Shown here in pieces: positions 25,406 to 36,401 of a DNA stretch of 64,000 bases. The position numbers were made by a program, and so were the translations under genes. This DNA is from Apostichopus japonicus (Eukaryota > Echinodermata > Holothuroidea > Aspidochirotida > Stichopodidae). The notes under the pieces were generated by a model that saw nothing but the letters and a program-made list of their open reading frames with translations, was not told the origin of the DNA and did no database searches. The stretch lies in NCBI RefSeq assembly GCF_037975245.1, contig NC_092583.1, positions 6,771,264 to 6,835,263 of the forward strand, in the 5' to 3' direction. Position 1 is the first letter of the stretch, and the number at the start of each line of letters is the position of its first letter.

Positions 25406-26881
25406 CGGTGATTTTTAGTAACTTTTCTGGCAAGTAAGTAAACCTCTAGTCGGCAGTAAACGTTCGCTGTTGCTTGTATGTGTAACAACGTCTCAAAGTG
25501 TACCAGTGCATGATAGTTCTTTGTGACGACATTTTATCGAAAGCGTGCATGCCACGCACATAAGTCGCGTTGATGTAGTTGGCTTTAACCTAACGAGGTG
25601 GGCTTGACGTGTGAAACAGGAATGAGACGCAAAGTATTAACTGCGCGCGTAGTGCACTGAGTGTGCTTGGTTACCGAACATACTCAGTGATATGACAACC
25701 TGGAGTATTAGGTCCATAAATTAATTATAACTGCACTAGACTAGTTAAACATTATGATTATAACGACACTGGGCTAACTAATTAATGTTTATTAGTCATG
25801 GCATTATGTACACCAACAATCTGCCAAAAGGGCATTTGCGTCCATGCGCTAAGGCACTCAGCATGTATACAGCCAGTCCTATATTCGATCGAATTTCACT
25901 TTAATGATCACTTTGAGATTATTGGTTACTAAAATGTCGCTCATTATATTTAAGTTAATGGGGTGAAAGAATGCTGATATATCGCTTGAATTAGGTTCAC
26001 TAACACTTCGCTTTGTGGCGGTTATATATTGCGGTCGACAAAGCGTTATGGTGACTCGAAGTCAGTCGCAAAGGCAATTAATTGGGATGTTCCGGTATGG
26101 TTCTCCATCCATTCTTTCCTAGATCCATATATTTGTTAACAACACTAATTTCCTGCCATTAATTCCAAATTAACATAACAATACTCCTTGTTTTATCCCA
26201 CTGTTCGGTTCCTTACATTATCTGTTCTTCTAAAAACAAACTTTCGGTTGCCACCATATAGAAATACGACAAGGGCAGTTTCACGAAATAAATAGCCAAG
26301 TCAAACGAATACCCACGCATATACGCGCAAGTTGGCTTCTGTATTAAGGATATACGAACACGCTGCAAGCAATCATATTGCCAAAACCGTGCGTGTCGGA
26401 CGCGCGTATTTTGGCTTTATGTGTTTGAGTATAGGTAGTATAGAAGTCATCACTTAAGCGTCTTAGTAAGTAGTAGTAAGTTGAGTCTCGTCTATCCGAC
26501 ATGCTCAGTGATTAAACTCCGCCACGTATCACGATCTTGCGTCTTCGTTGCTATAAACAATCTTTGCTTTGATACACACCTTTCTGTATAGGTCTATTCA
26601 ATGTTGCCATTCCACTGGGTACTTTCTGAAGACGAAAACACGCTTAGTGCATTAAGCGCGCGTTCGCGATTCCTATTTCAATTATCGAACGTTATAGAAA
26701 GGCCCACTGCATCGACGCAACTTATCCGCGCGATGGGCATTCACGCTTCCGATAAAATCGTCACAGATAACTATGTTATACATTGGTGCAGTGAGACCTT
26801 ACTGCACAAACATACGACAGTGTATACTTCTAGTATAACAAGAAGTTGAATAACTTGCAAGAACTTCGTTTAGAAATTTCG
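25406..26881. promoter_or_regulatory. Palindrome centre with two divergent 5' exons and a possible bidirectional promoter
   Basis: Candidate non-coding first exons point away from each other. On the minus strand one ends at 25,406 just before GTAAGTATTTGCCAATG. On the plus strand the other ends at 26,881 before GTAAGTATTTGACAATG. The DNA behind each donor is related between arms and contains CpG-containing clusters such as GCGCGC. This is rare in the surrounding AT-rich sequence and typical of unmethylated promoters. The transcription starts are not visible. The 82-codon frame at 26,601-26,849 lies in this non-coding homologous DNA and is not conserved in the other arm. Confidence 0.5.
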
Positions 26882-27337
26882 GTAAGTATTTGACAATGTA
26901 TCCTATCAATCAGTTGTATGGATAGTATTACAAATAAAATTGGATTTGTTATAGACTAAAACGTGTTTCTCTCTCTCTCCTTAGTTGTTTATGTTAAATT
27001 ATACGGGATGATGTAGGAGACTTTTGAATATATTAAACTGCAACGAGTGTTTCGGTCGTTCATGTCCTAATATCTGTAGTGAAATTACTCACAATATCTA
27101 ATCTGAAGTCACCGCCCATATCTTTATTATTTACAATATATCATATTGACTACCACCTCCATGCAGTCAGACAGTGCGTTATGTTTACTGTTAGATCTGA
27201 CTAAATACCTAGCATGGTTATAATTATAATAATATGTATAGGCCAACACCATTGCTCTATATGGATTGCGATTTTTGAAATGGAATATCTACTTGTTTCT
27301 TTTTTTACATTACCATTATATTTCTTCTAACCGTCAG

Positions 27338-28648
27338 ACTTGAGAATGTCTAATCGATTGATTCAGCTGCCAATGGAACCAAGAAACTGTTTCTCTGGAT
27401 TTCCAGTCCTCATAAGTAAGGACCGTGTTTATGAGATGTCCAATCATCTTGACCAATCACACAAGGCCAGACCAAACACAGCACGGTTTCATTACCTGCA
27501 CTCCTGCCTTCACCTGTAGACGGCATCAGGGTTGCATCATGCATCAACCAGAGTGGTAGTGTCTTCAGCTCAACAGGGAGGGGCGATGACTTAGACCACG
27601 CCCCGGAAGTAGTTGAAGAAGACATACAGGAAGCAGAATCACCCCTGCTGAACATTTCTCCTCTAAGATTAGACAGAGAAATAACTAATAGTGTCTGTGG
27701 ACGCAGACCTTACAACTCACGTGGACGGCCAATAGTAAGTTGCGTCAAATTTTTTGAAAAGCTACTTTTTTACCTAGTGTTCCATCTACTTTTAACCTCG
27801 TTCCTTGTTCGAATTAATACCCCCCTCCCCCACCCTACCCAGTTAACCTAACACGGCATTATTTACATGTGTAATCGCTAAAGTGCAATGTTTAATCTGC
27901 GTTGTTGCAGCTTCTGTGTCAAATTACTATGAATATGATAGGGGAAGCATCGAGCATTATATTTACTATTAGATAGGCTTCTTTGAGAAAAATGTCTTCT
28001 TAATCAGGATACATCAGGATATATCACAATATTAATCACAAAGTACGTGATTGCTTACCTGTATTGTTCAAGCCGATTATAAAGACTAAAGACTTGTAGG
28101 TCATATGAACACCCCTCGTGATTCCTGAAGTGTTATATCACATAGTTATTTTATCTCTTTTACAGTTATCAACTGCTACGCACGACATCAGCTGCAGTAC
28201 CAATGGGAAAGCACCGAAGGCCATGCGAAGGGATAAGTTACCTTTCCTTCCCTCACGACCGCCTCCGATGCCGTCATATCGTGACCAACCAATCGAAACA
28301 AGTCACGTGATATTTATTTCATCAACTGGCAATACAAATCCAGTGGATAATTTAAGCCACACTTATCGTCCACGCATACCAGTAGCACCCACTAGAACCA
28401 GTGTGCGAAGATCTATCATCAGTACACCAAATCAGATGGACGTTTTGCCTGCAACTTCAATTCAAGCAAATAAAGACAATACAAGTAACAATATTCTGCC
28501 GCCTGTAAATGGACCAATGCCACGCCCTCCCGCACAACCGCGCTCTCAAAACTACGTAGCCGCCGTCTTAAGTTCAAACGTATTGCCAGTGATGGGATCG
28601 AGTTCAGTCCCAGACAGGCGTGGTAACATGCCACGCTTGTCTTATTAA
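27338..28648 (+). pseudogene. Right-arm copy of the unknown two-exon gene, frameshifted
   Basis: The exons are 27,338-27,734 and 28,166-28,648, with the same donor, acceptor and phase as the left-arm copy. The first exon keeps M-S-N-R-L-I-Q-L-P-M-E-P-R-N but loses one base after GCACGG near 27,485, which brings an early stop. The downstream acidic segment is again in frame with the splice site. The second exon keeps the Pro/Arg-rich region, but a one-base deletion near 28,553 and an ~11-base deletion near 28,600 scramble about 20 residues before the frame returns at V-P-D-R-R-G-N. It appears more decayed than the left copy. The product and function are unknown. Confidence 0.65.
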
Positions 28649-29392
28649 GTTTTCGTTAAAGAGTGAGGGGGGGGGGTAGAGGGGGTTCCAAGAGGGTAAA
28701 TGGAAGGAAAGGGTGACCAATATTATTCTATGTAGCGACGAGAGTATTACAAAATCGTTCCCGATATTAGTCAGTGTATGTAACACCTCTAAACTTGTGA
28801 ACGTTTCTACAAAACACCGTGACTTGAATTGTGTGATGAACGTACAGTCTAACGTCGACATGCCCTATTTAAACCATATAACCAACAGAAAAAAATCAAC
28901 CAATACTATAAGGTTGTATTGTATTAAAGAGAAATTGTTGCTTGCTCGGTTCCTGAATTTGTCAATGATTGCTTCGTTAAACTTCGAATTGAAAATCATC
29001 TCTTAAACCCCAAACCAGATGGTATGGTAAAAACAGACCATTTACAGCCATCGATATTTTTGTCTTAAATTTACCAATAAAAACTCGATAGTTTTCAATC
29101 ATTGATACATTTAAGATCAGGAAGCTCTAATCACATACAATAATATTTCCTGATGATATTAATAATATGGTTTGGGTTTAATCAACTTAGACGTACATCA
29201 TGGTTTCTTCATCCGGTGTAATAAGAGGAACAAAATGCTACACTTTTTTTCGGTGCTGTCACCCTTTTCCATCCATGGATCACCCCTCCGCTCTAACTAT
29301 ACAGTTAGAATACTACAATTAAAACAGTGGCACATCGTGGCACGGCGCAGTCTACGATATAGTCACTGGGATACGAAGTGCATGGTTGCATT

Positions 29393-29394
<2 letters not shown>

Positions 29395-29456
<62 letters not shown>
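29395..29456. repeat. (TA)n microsatellite
   Basis: A pure TA array within the outer part of the right palindrome arm. The corresponding left-arm position (about 21,860-21,880) has no TA expansion, so it arose after the duplication. Confidence 0.95.
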
Positions 29457-29459
<3 letters not shown>

Positions 29460-29564
29460 TGATTCTCGCGGACTTTATATTATAACACAATTATGGTGTT
29501 ATCTTTTGTAATAAATAATTTAAATATAATTAGAGGTAAAATAAATGCATTCAATAAACCTTGA

Positions 29565-30990
29565 GAAGTTTAAAACTTGATTGGTTTATTAAAGTGAATT
29601 TATGTCGTGTCATTGTGTTTGTTAAATGTTTGTTTGACTTAAAGCACATCTTTTGGTTTAGCTATTGAGTTTCGTGGAATAGGCGTGCGGGAGGGTTAAG
29701 TGCTAGAATGGAAAACACATGCGAAAGAAAATGTTGGCAAAACATTCTAGTATTCACAAGGGCAAGAAAAGTTTGCGAATGATTAAGAACATTTTGAAAT
29801 GCTCAAATTAAAGTACACCATCACCTACATGACTTGTGGAAGGTGTTAACTAGTCGACCATGCAGACGGAATATAACATTAACCAGATCACACCCGTCAA
29901 CAAGTCTGACTAAAGTGCCTAGCTGGGAATTGAAGAAAGTGAATCGGGAAGACTTTGAAGCCGCTCGAGGTTCTGAGTGATATTCGAAATACTCACTTCT
30001 GTGCTAACCGCCGGATGAGAGGGGGATGATTTTTTTAATAGTTATTTGTTGTTGTTGCTGTTTTTATATGCGATTCGCGTTAAAATGAAAGTTATTATGG
30101 CAGATGTTTATATAGGGGACAGTGGGTGTGGCGAATGGGGGAAATCAGTGTGTGGTCACGAGCAGGAGACTATTTGGTAACTCTTTAGTAATCACGTTCG
30201 AATCCGTATAGAAATGTTTCAAAGTGTTTTAAGTCTCTCGATGCTTCCATCTCTTCAGTTCAGTAAAGGGCGAATAGGATCGCATCTTATACACATTTGG
30301 CCAAACACCGGGATGAATACGAGGTCTGGAGTCATATCCACAGACAAACATCTACGGAGCAACTTGCCATTCCTTTCGAATATTTACATGTCAGAAGTTA
30401 TGGTAGACCATATGCCCTTTTCTGAATACCACAAAGTATTTCTTTGCAAATTACATTTCATTTTTGAAATTGCAACCCACATACGTTTGCAAAAATCATT
30501 AAAGGATACACGGTAACTCTTAGCTACCCTTACCAGGGAGGGGGCGAAAGAGGACATGGACAGTGCATTGACATAGTATACCAAAGTGAGCTCAATCATG
30601 GTACAAGCATATCTATTTTAAAAACATCGCTATTTGGAAAATGATTTATCAAAGTTGTTAATATTGGTTACAGAGAATATACATTACATTAAGCAGATCA
30701 CTGTGTGTGTAAATTATTTGGCAATAGGTTAACATTAGTTTCCGCCAACATATGTCTGCCTTCGCCCCTGCTAGCGTAGTTTATTTGTCCTTTTATGTAT
30801 CTTTTTCGTCAGTCATTTCCTTGGACAACTGGTCCATGACAAGTAACACAGATACTGAGGCAACGATAACAAAAATTGACAAGTGCGAGCATAAAAAACA
30901 GGTTCACGCACGATAGAGGCTGTGCACAAATTCTAAACGACTGTTATACCATGGAGCTGCTACTCTAGCAGCTCCCTGGTTATACCCTCA
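29565..30990. other. Intergenic DNA, nothing recognised
   Basis: No repeat borders, RNA genes or conserved protein were seen. The 100-codon frame at 30,214-30,516 has no recognisable domain and no supporting splice context. Confidence 0.45.
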
Positions 30991-30993
30991 ACC

Positions 30994-31415
30994 CAGGAGC
31001 GGACTGGCAACACGGGCATTAAGGGCATTGCCCGGTGGCCCGGTGGGCCGGTGGGCTGGAGAGCCTGGTAGAAATTACAGTCCATTTTCACAGTAGTTAA
31101 TAGAATACAGACGGGCTGTGTAGAAATGTATTTTTAACTGTGGGAATCAGCTCATGAAATCACAATGTTAGTTAGTATGTTAGTTCGTAACAAAGGAAAG
31201 TGCTATTAGCAACCCGTCCGTGCTAATGGATTGTATTTAGGATTTTTCAATTTTTTTCAATCATGTTGTCACAAAATGCTTGAAAAACTAATAAAATCCA
31301 GTCTAAAACATATATTTTTTGTTTACGTTTTTATCTTTCCTCAGTTTAATCAAGTGTTGCTTCTGGAAAATTATTTTTGGGTCATTTTTAAAGATATGTT
31401 TCGTTAAAGATACTT
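30994..31415 (+). mobile_element. 5' portion of a hAT-like element (CAGG-GCGGACTGG family)
   Basis: It starts CAGGAGCGGACTGGC, followed by GGGCATT and a GC-rich CCCGGTGGCCCGGTGGGCC stretch. From about 31,070 it matches 42,285-42,620 closely in the same orientation, including ACAGACGGGCTGTGTAGAAA. The other copy ends in the inverse terminus CCCAGTCCGTCCCTG at 42,801. This copy lacks the right end, so it is truncated. Confidence 0.65.
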
Positions 31416-31439
31416 ATTTCTGGAATATTCGTTTAGGCT

Positions 31440-31900
31440 AACTTGATGGTGACGTCGGCTCCTCATTGCAGTTCTTATAGTTAATGTTAATCCGTTATTT
31501 TTTAGGTCAACCAGAATATGTTCGTTAAACTTCATATTAGCAACAGAGCACCCCTGGATGGCATTCAACATCATTTGTCCTTAACATATTTGTAATAAAC
31601 TATAAACATGTCATTTGAGACCATATAATCTTATTTTTTCCCCATTGAGTTTTGTAGTGCAACTGAGGAACTAGTCCGATGGGCTGTGTACTAAACTAAA
31701 AGGTCCAGTCACTTTAACTAGTGAACCTCAACTGTTTAAAGGGTCATGCCAAAAACAAACAAATATAAGTAATTGTGTTATAGGAATGCAACCCTAGCTA
31801 GAATGAGAGCAGTGGTTTTTAACAGTCCACGGCATATCAAAGTTAATTTTTTGTTCCTGAAGTTATCAAAACAAAGTACGGGGTATTTTTTGGTGAATCT
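31440..31900 (+). repeat. Dispersed ~450-bp repeat, copy 2
   Basis: The same family as 23,930-24,420 and 60,925-61,345. It begins at TGATGGTGACGTCGGCTCCT and includes the AGTCACTTTAACTAGTGAAC region. It lies directly after the truncated hAT-like fragment. There is no coding frame. Confidence 0.65.
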
Positions 31901-32774
31901 CAAACAAATTTCTTAAGAATCACTGTTTCCGAAACTACCTACTATCCAGTATGAGAATTTGCTACAACACTGTGGCTTAGAATGGGACCATATTGACACT
32001 TTTGTTTTCTTGCAAAAGTGATATATATATTGAATTCTATGTATATGAACTTTTTATCTCACGGTCTTGCTGGCTTGCATGTCCCTGGCATTGCAACGAA
32101 TATAATGCTTGTTTTGGTGTAGGTAGTGTAAATCTTTGCCAACGCATTTATGTCAAACAATGAGTTTAATAAAGTTCCTGCAAACCCTTGTGAACCGCAC
32201 GACTGTTTGAATGTGTTGCTTGGCTTACCACAAATAACCCATTACAATAAAATTCATTCCACCTTCAGAGTGACTAGAAAAAAAAACGGCTTTTAAGGAA
32301 TTCGATGGCGCTAGTTTTGTTTTTTAATATAAAATAATTATATGGCTCCTAAAAGCATCCGTAGATTCACTTTTAGGAGAATAGCGCCTCATCAGGGTGG
32401 CTGCAAACATGCCGGTCGCAGAGATGTCCCCACCTCTGGCCAAAGGCAAGGATTCACGCACGCCACCTAGTACGCTTCTGGTCGATTTGACCGACCCTCT
32501 GCGCATCCTCCCGGGTTCTTTTGCGACAACAAGGGAGACATGGTACGGGATCCTAGGCCACAAAAAAGCACCATGCCACAGCCAGAGGTATTATCGCCAG
32601 AGGCCTGTCTTGAATCCTAGCCACGATTTACACGACCGACGAGGAATGAGTCTTTCGTCACCCTCTATAACATCGGCCATCACATCAGCTAGTAAATTAT
32701 ATGGTTGAATTAATATATCAAGACTTCAGCGTGGACTGCGGAAAGAGAAAAAGAATTTTTAAACATGTGTAATC

Positions 32775-32841
32775 ATTGTTGGAGTCGAACTCAGTTCATC
32801 AGGTTACCAGTCCACTGCTCTACCATCTGAGCCATTTGACG
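32775..32841 (-). tRNA. tRNA-like sequence (probable pseudogene or SINE head)
   Basis: On the minus strand there is a good A box (TGGCTCAGATGGTAGAGC), an anticodon-loop-like CTGGTAA and a B box (GAGTTCGACTCC). The spacing and D arm (GCTC/GAGC) are tRNA-like, and the loop would read GGT (Thr). The anticodon and acceptor stems pair poorly. A GC-rich segment (about 32,380-32,560) lies downstream on the same strand, so the whole may be a SINE. Confidence 0.5.
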
Positions 32842-33716
32842 AGTTAACTTCCTACGAGCTTAAATTAGTATTGTTGGTTGGATACAATCTATTGGTAACA
32901 GTGAACGACACTGCCTTCAACGAAATCTCTATTCATCCTGTTTTACTCTCATTAGAACAACGGATCTGAATATATTTATTAACAAGAAGCTCACGCTTGT
33001 CTTTGTTTACATTGCAGCAAGCAGTAAGAATGTCGCTTCCTTCCAAGACGTAAATGTACAATAGGCTAATGCCCCGATATATCGATGACTTTGAAGCAAG
33101 CAGTAAAAGAAAAACGGATTCCGTGAAATCTTCTTATTCACAAAAGGTTGCTTAAAGGTCAAGCGACACGTAAACTTGACTTTGCATAATATTATACTTA
33201 ACAATTCTTACATTAACAAAAACCCAACACCGCGATTTTTTTCCGTCTCCAAAGGGGTAGAAATCGGTAAAAAGTACTATTACGTAATAGATTCAGTGAC
33301 GTCACGGGGGGAGCGCAGAAGAGTGAAAACTGTATATGTTCTGCGCAGTGCATTGGGTATGGAGAAATCTCAAACTTCTCGAAAATATTACCTTTTTCAG
33401 CAGTCTGTTACAAGAAAGTTAAGATTTGGATTAAGATGAAAAATCACAAATTGATACATAAGACATCGAACAAAACATCCATTGACTTCTTTTTTCATAA
33501 ATTCCTTGCATTTTCTTCCTATCAAGCAACAAAAAACTCCGCAAAAATCGGCTAGATTGACTCGTTCAGGGAAAGCCGAAAACAAATGACGTCATTTGTT
33601 TACCAAGTCGAAAGTGAATGATATCGTCGCATACGATATTGCTACCACATAGTTTCTATACACGCACTGTAGTACGCATATATACACAGCACAGCATAGC
33701 TTATACATATCGCGAA

Positions 33717-35527
33717 ATGGCTGCCGGTGGCATTGACACACAGTATTTAGATAGCAACGGCGAAGAAGTAAGGGAAATGGAGGACATGGTGGACGATCGT
33801 GGGGAAGATTTTCCCTATATGTTCGAACCGGAGACCAGCGAAGAGGAAGCGGGATCGGACAGCGATGTCGAAATTGATCGTCTTGACGGAATATAACGGT
33901 AACGTTACGCCAAGTGTACTATACTTTATATAGGATAGTTGTGTCACTAGTTAGGCCTAGAACCGATAAATGTTTCATAACTTTGCTCATACACTTAGCT
34001 AGCCAATTTGTTGATGGGGCAGCAAAATTAACATGAATGTGCGGTCGAGTAAAGTTAAGGAAGTTACTATTTTCCTTAAAAGTTGTGGCAGCACATGCCT
34101 CAGGAACATGTCACACAGACATGTTTCATTTGGTTAGTAGATTGAAGGAGCCAATTGGAAGAGTGCACAACAAATTCAGAGGTGGCCTATTATTAATTTC
34201 CTAGCAGTTGTAGGCCTAGTGGCAAATTAGTGAAGTTACCACAAATCAGGGAAAGGGTGGGGGGGGGGGGAGGGAGAAGGTGGCACCTCACACCAGCTTT
34301 TTGTCATTTCCGCTTGAGCTAATTTCATAACCAGATTTTCTCAATCTAGGGAATGGATTCAGAAGTGGGAAAGAGTTGGAAACGAGGCAATATCGGCCTG
34401 TTTTATTTTCCTTTGCAGCATTGTCCCAACAGAGGCAAGACTTCTAAGAAGAGGCTACCCCTTCCTTACTAGTGATGTTACTTGTAAGGAGCTTCAACAG
34501 TAGATTGCCCTTCAGAGGTGCCCCTTTTCTATTTTGACATGTTAGTACAGTATGCCCCAATAATTGAGGTTGGTATGAAGTCATTGAATTGGCTCTTTAT
34601 TATTTGAACTGGTTTGTATTGTTTACAGGTGTCATTGTGGCCAATGTGCTGTGATGCCTACAGCAAGGGAGTGTAGATGCTGCAGCGAAATAGATAAGGA
34701 CTGTGATGGATGAAGAAGGTGCTGCATGCATCACCTTACACCCAGGTTTTGAAGCTATGTGCCTGAACCCATTGTTTCTTCAGACAGCCTACTACATGTA
34801 CCGTCAACAGTATGGTGGACGTGCACAGGAAAACAGGATCCAAGAGTAAGTATAGAATACATTATCTTTGTTGTATACCTTTATTCATTGCTCTGACCTG
34901 CTGTTGAAAGATGTAACAATACAGAGGGTGTATTCATAGTTAAGTTTTGTTTCGTTGTGAAAGGAATAACATTAAGATATAGATTTGATCAAGAAAATTT
35001 GTGCACCATGTTCAAAACCTGCTTCTGATTAGGTCATTTTGACCAAAAACTGGTGTAATGCCCTTGAGGTTAACCCTTATCATGCTGACTGACATAGTAA
35101 TCATTAACACTGAGCCATGGAACCAAATGCCACAAAAAAATGTCCACCATGCTTGTGCACGATCCATTTACAAGTTTTAGTCCCCGAGATGATGACAATG
35201 ATCAGTTTGTATAAATGGCATAGCTAGGCTTACTTTAGGGGAGGCAGATTTAGGGGCCATGCAAATTCTGGAAATCATATAGAAATTTATTTTAAAATTG
35301 ACGTCCCCAGATGGCTACCAAGCTTTTGTGTGTCTTCATCTTTTATAGCTGGTTTTCATATGATTATTTTACAGGAAATACAGACACAGAGCATACAGAC
35401 AACTTGCACGGATGAGCTAGCAATTTTTAGGGAAGGATATTGTGTTGTTCTCCCATCCTATTCAGTAAGGAGGATTAGAGAAGCTTTACCATCTGAACAG
35501 CATGAAGGATTTAAATTAAGACTGTGA
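33717..35527 (+). pseudogene. P2X7-type ballast-domain gene carried by the transposon, broken
   Basis: The first exon (ATG at 33,717) encodes an acidic leader with F-P-Y-M-F-E-P-E-T-S-E-E-E-A-G, a common start in invertebrate 'P2X7-like' proteins. Exon 2 (34,629-34,845) carries the cysteine cluster CHCGQCAVMPTARECRCC and then H-P-G-F-E-A-M-C-L-N-P-L-F-L-Q-T-A-Y-Y. Exon 3 (35,375 on) begins E-K-Y-R-H-R-A-Y-R-Q. These are the hallmarks of the zinc-binding C-terminal 'ballast' domain of P2X7, which also occurs as a stand-alone protein. No channel segments are present, so it is not a receptor. Faults: an in-frame TAA at 33,894 before a usable donor, one extra base near 34,703, a TAG at 35,418 and a further frameshift near 35,440. 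Confidence 0.75.
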
Positions 35528-36401
35528 GAATGTGGACTGTTTATGCCAAGTCATAGTATCATTTCTGCAAAGTTTTATAGAAACAGGGTTCAGTCCTGTC
35601 TGTTTTGTGGCTGAATGGTGAACATTTTGGAATTCCAGCTTATATTTTTCTGGTTCATGGTATTAACTACAATCTTGGATGAAATTTTACATTTTCAAGT
35701 TTGGAAAGTACATAACAGTAATAAATAATAAAAACTCAAGTTAATTTTTTGTATGTATTCTCTCTTGTAAGCAAAGCTGTCACTTCTAGTAGCCTGCCAA
35801 CAAAATCTGGATGGTTGAAACCTCAAATATACTAGGTTAAAATAGAAGAATAGTTTGAATAAAGTACCCTAAACCACTATGTCAATGGGATCTGGAGAGC
35901 TTAGGCTTTCATTTTAATAAAAGTGTAATGAGAATCAATCTGAAATTGTTCATTAATCCATGGAATATCAAGGTTACTTGATCATAAATGGGATAAAAAA
36001 AAATCACATTTTATCCCATGCGGGGAACAGCAAATTTCTGTTAATTCTTTTTGAGAAAAACAAAAAATTGGCAATATGTTTGAAACACCAAAGTTGCATA
36101 CAAATAGTAAGTCAGCATGAAATTTATATTTATGAAGTCTAAGCTCTCTAGAGAGGAATACTTGTCATTGGAACTTTTTTTAAAATATAATGTTATCATT
36201 TAGTTAGTTAGAATGGAAACCAGATGTAACTAAAACTTTAATGTAAACTTTTAGCAACTTCCCTAAAGGCTGGTAGCGACCTGTTAATTAACACTGCTCT
36301 GCAGCTGTGCCAAAACATGTGAACAGACGATTCACAGAGTCGATTGCTCCCCACTACAATGAAACAAAATTAGAAATTGGGAGGCCATCAACTACAGTAC
36401 T

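Larger units (their letters stand above)
21750..29560. repeat. Large imperfect palindrome (inverted duplication), ~7.8 kb
   Basis: The left arm (about 21,750-25,690) read on the minus strand matches the right arm (about 26,600-29,560) read on the plus strand. Matched landmarks are: the segment around CTCGCGGACTTTATATT (21,840 / 29,466), the AATATGGTTTGGGTTTAATC region (about 22,080 / 29,165), both coding exons, the 5' donor GTAAGTATTTG (25,405 / 26,882), and CpG-containing DNA around 25,540-25,660 / 26,640-26,780. Only the central ~0.9 kb seems unmatched. The arms have diverged by substitutions, indels and insertions: a dispersed repeat in the left arm intron and a TA array in the right arm. 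Confidence 0.88.

Noticed and set aside
28604-29006. Frames at 28,604-28,861 and 28,713-29,006 (and 22,557-22,862 in the other arm) as a conserved second gene of the palindrome
   Set aside because: The similarity between arms is explained by the inverted duplication. The frames are interrupted differently and lack start or splice support.
32324-32708. Overlapping 79- and 103-codon frames in a GC-rich patch
   Set aside because: Both strands are open only because of composition. The patch lies next to a tRNA-like sequence and may be a SINE body. No domain was recognised.
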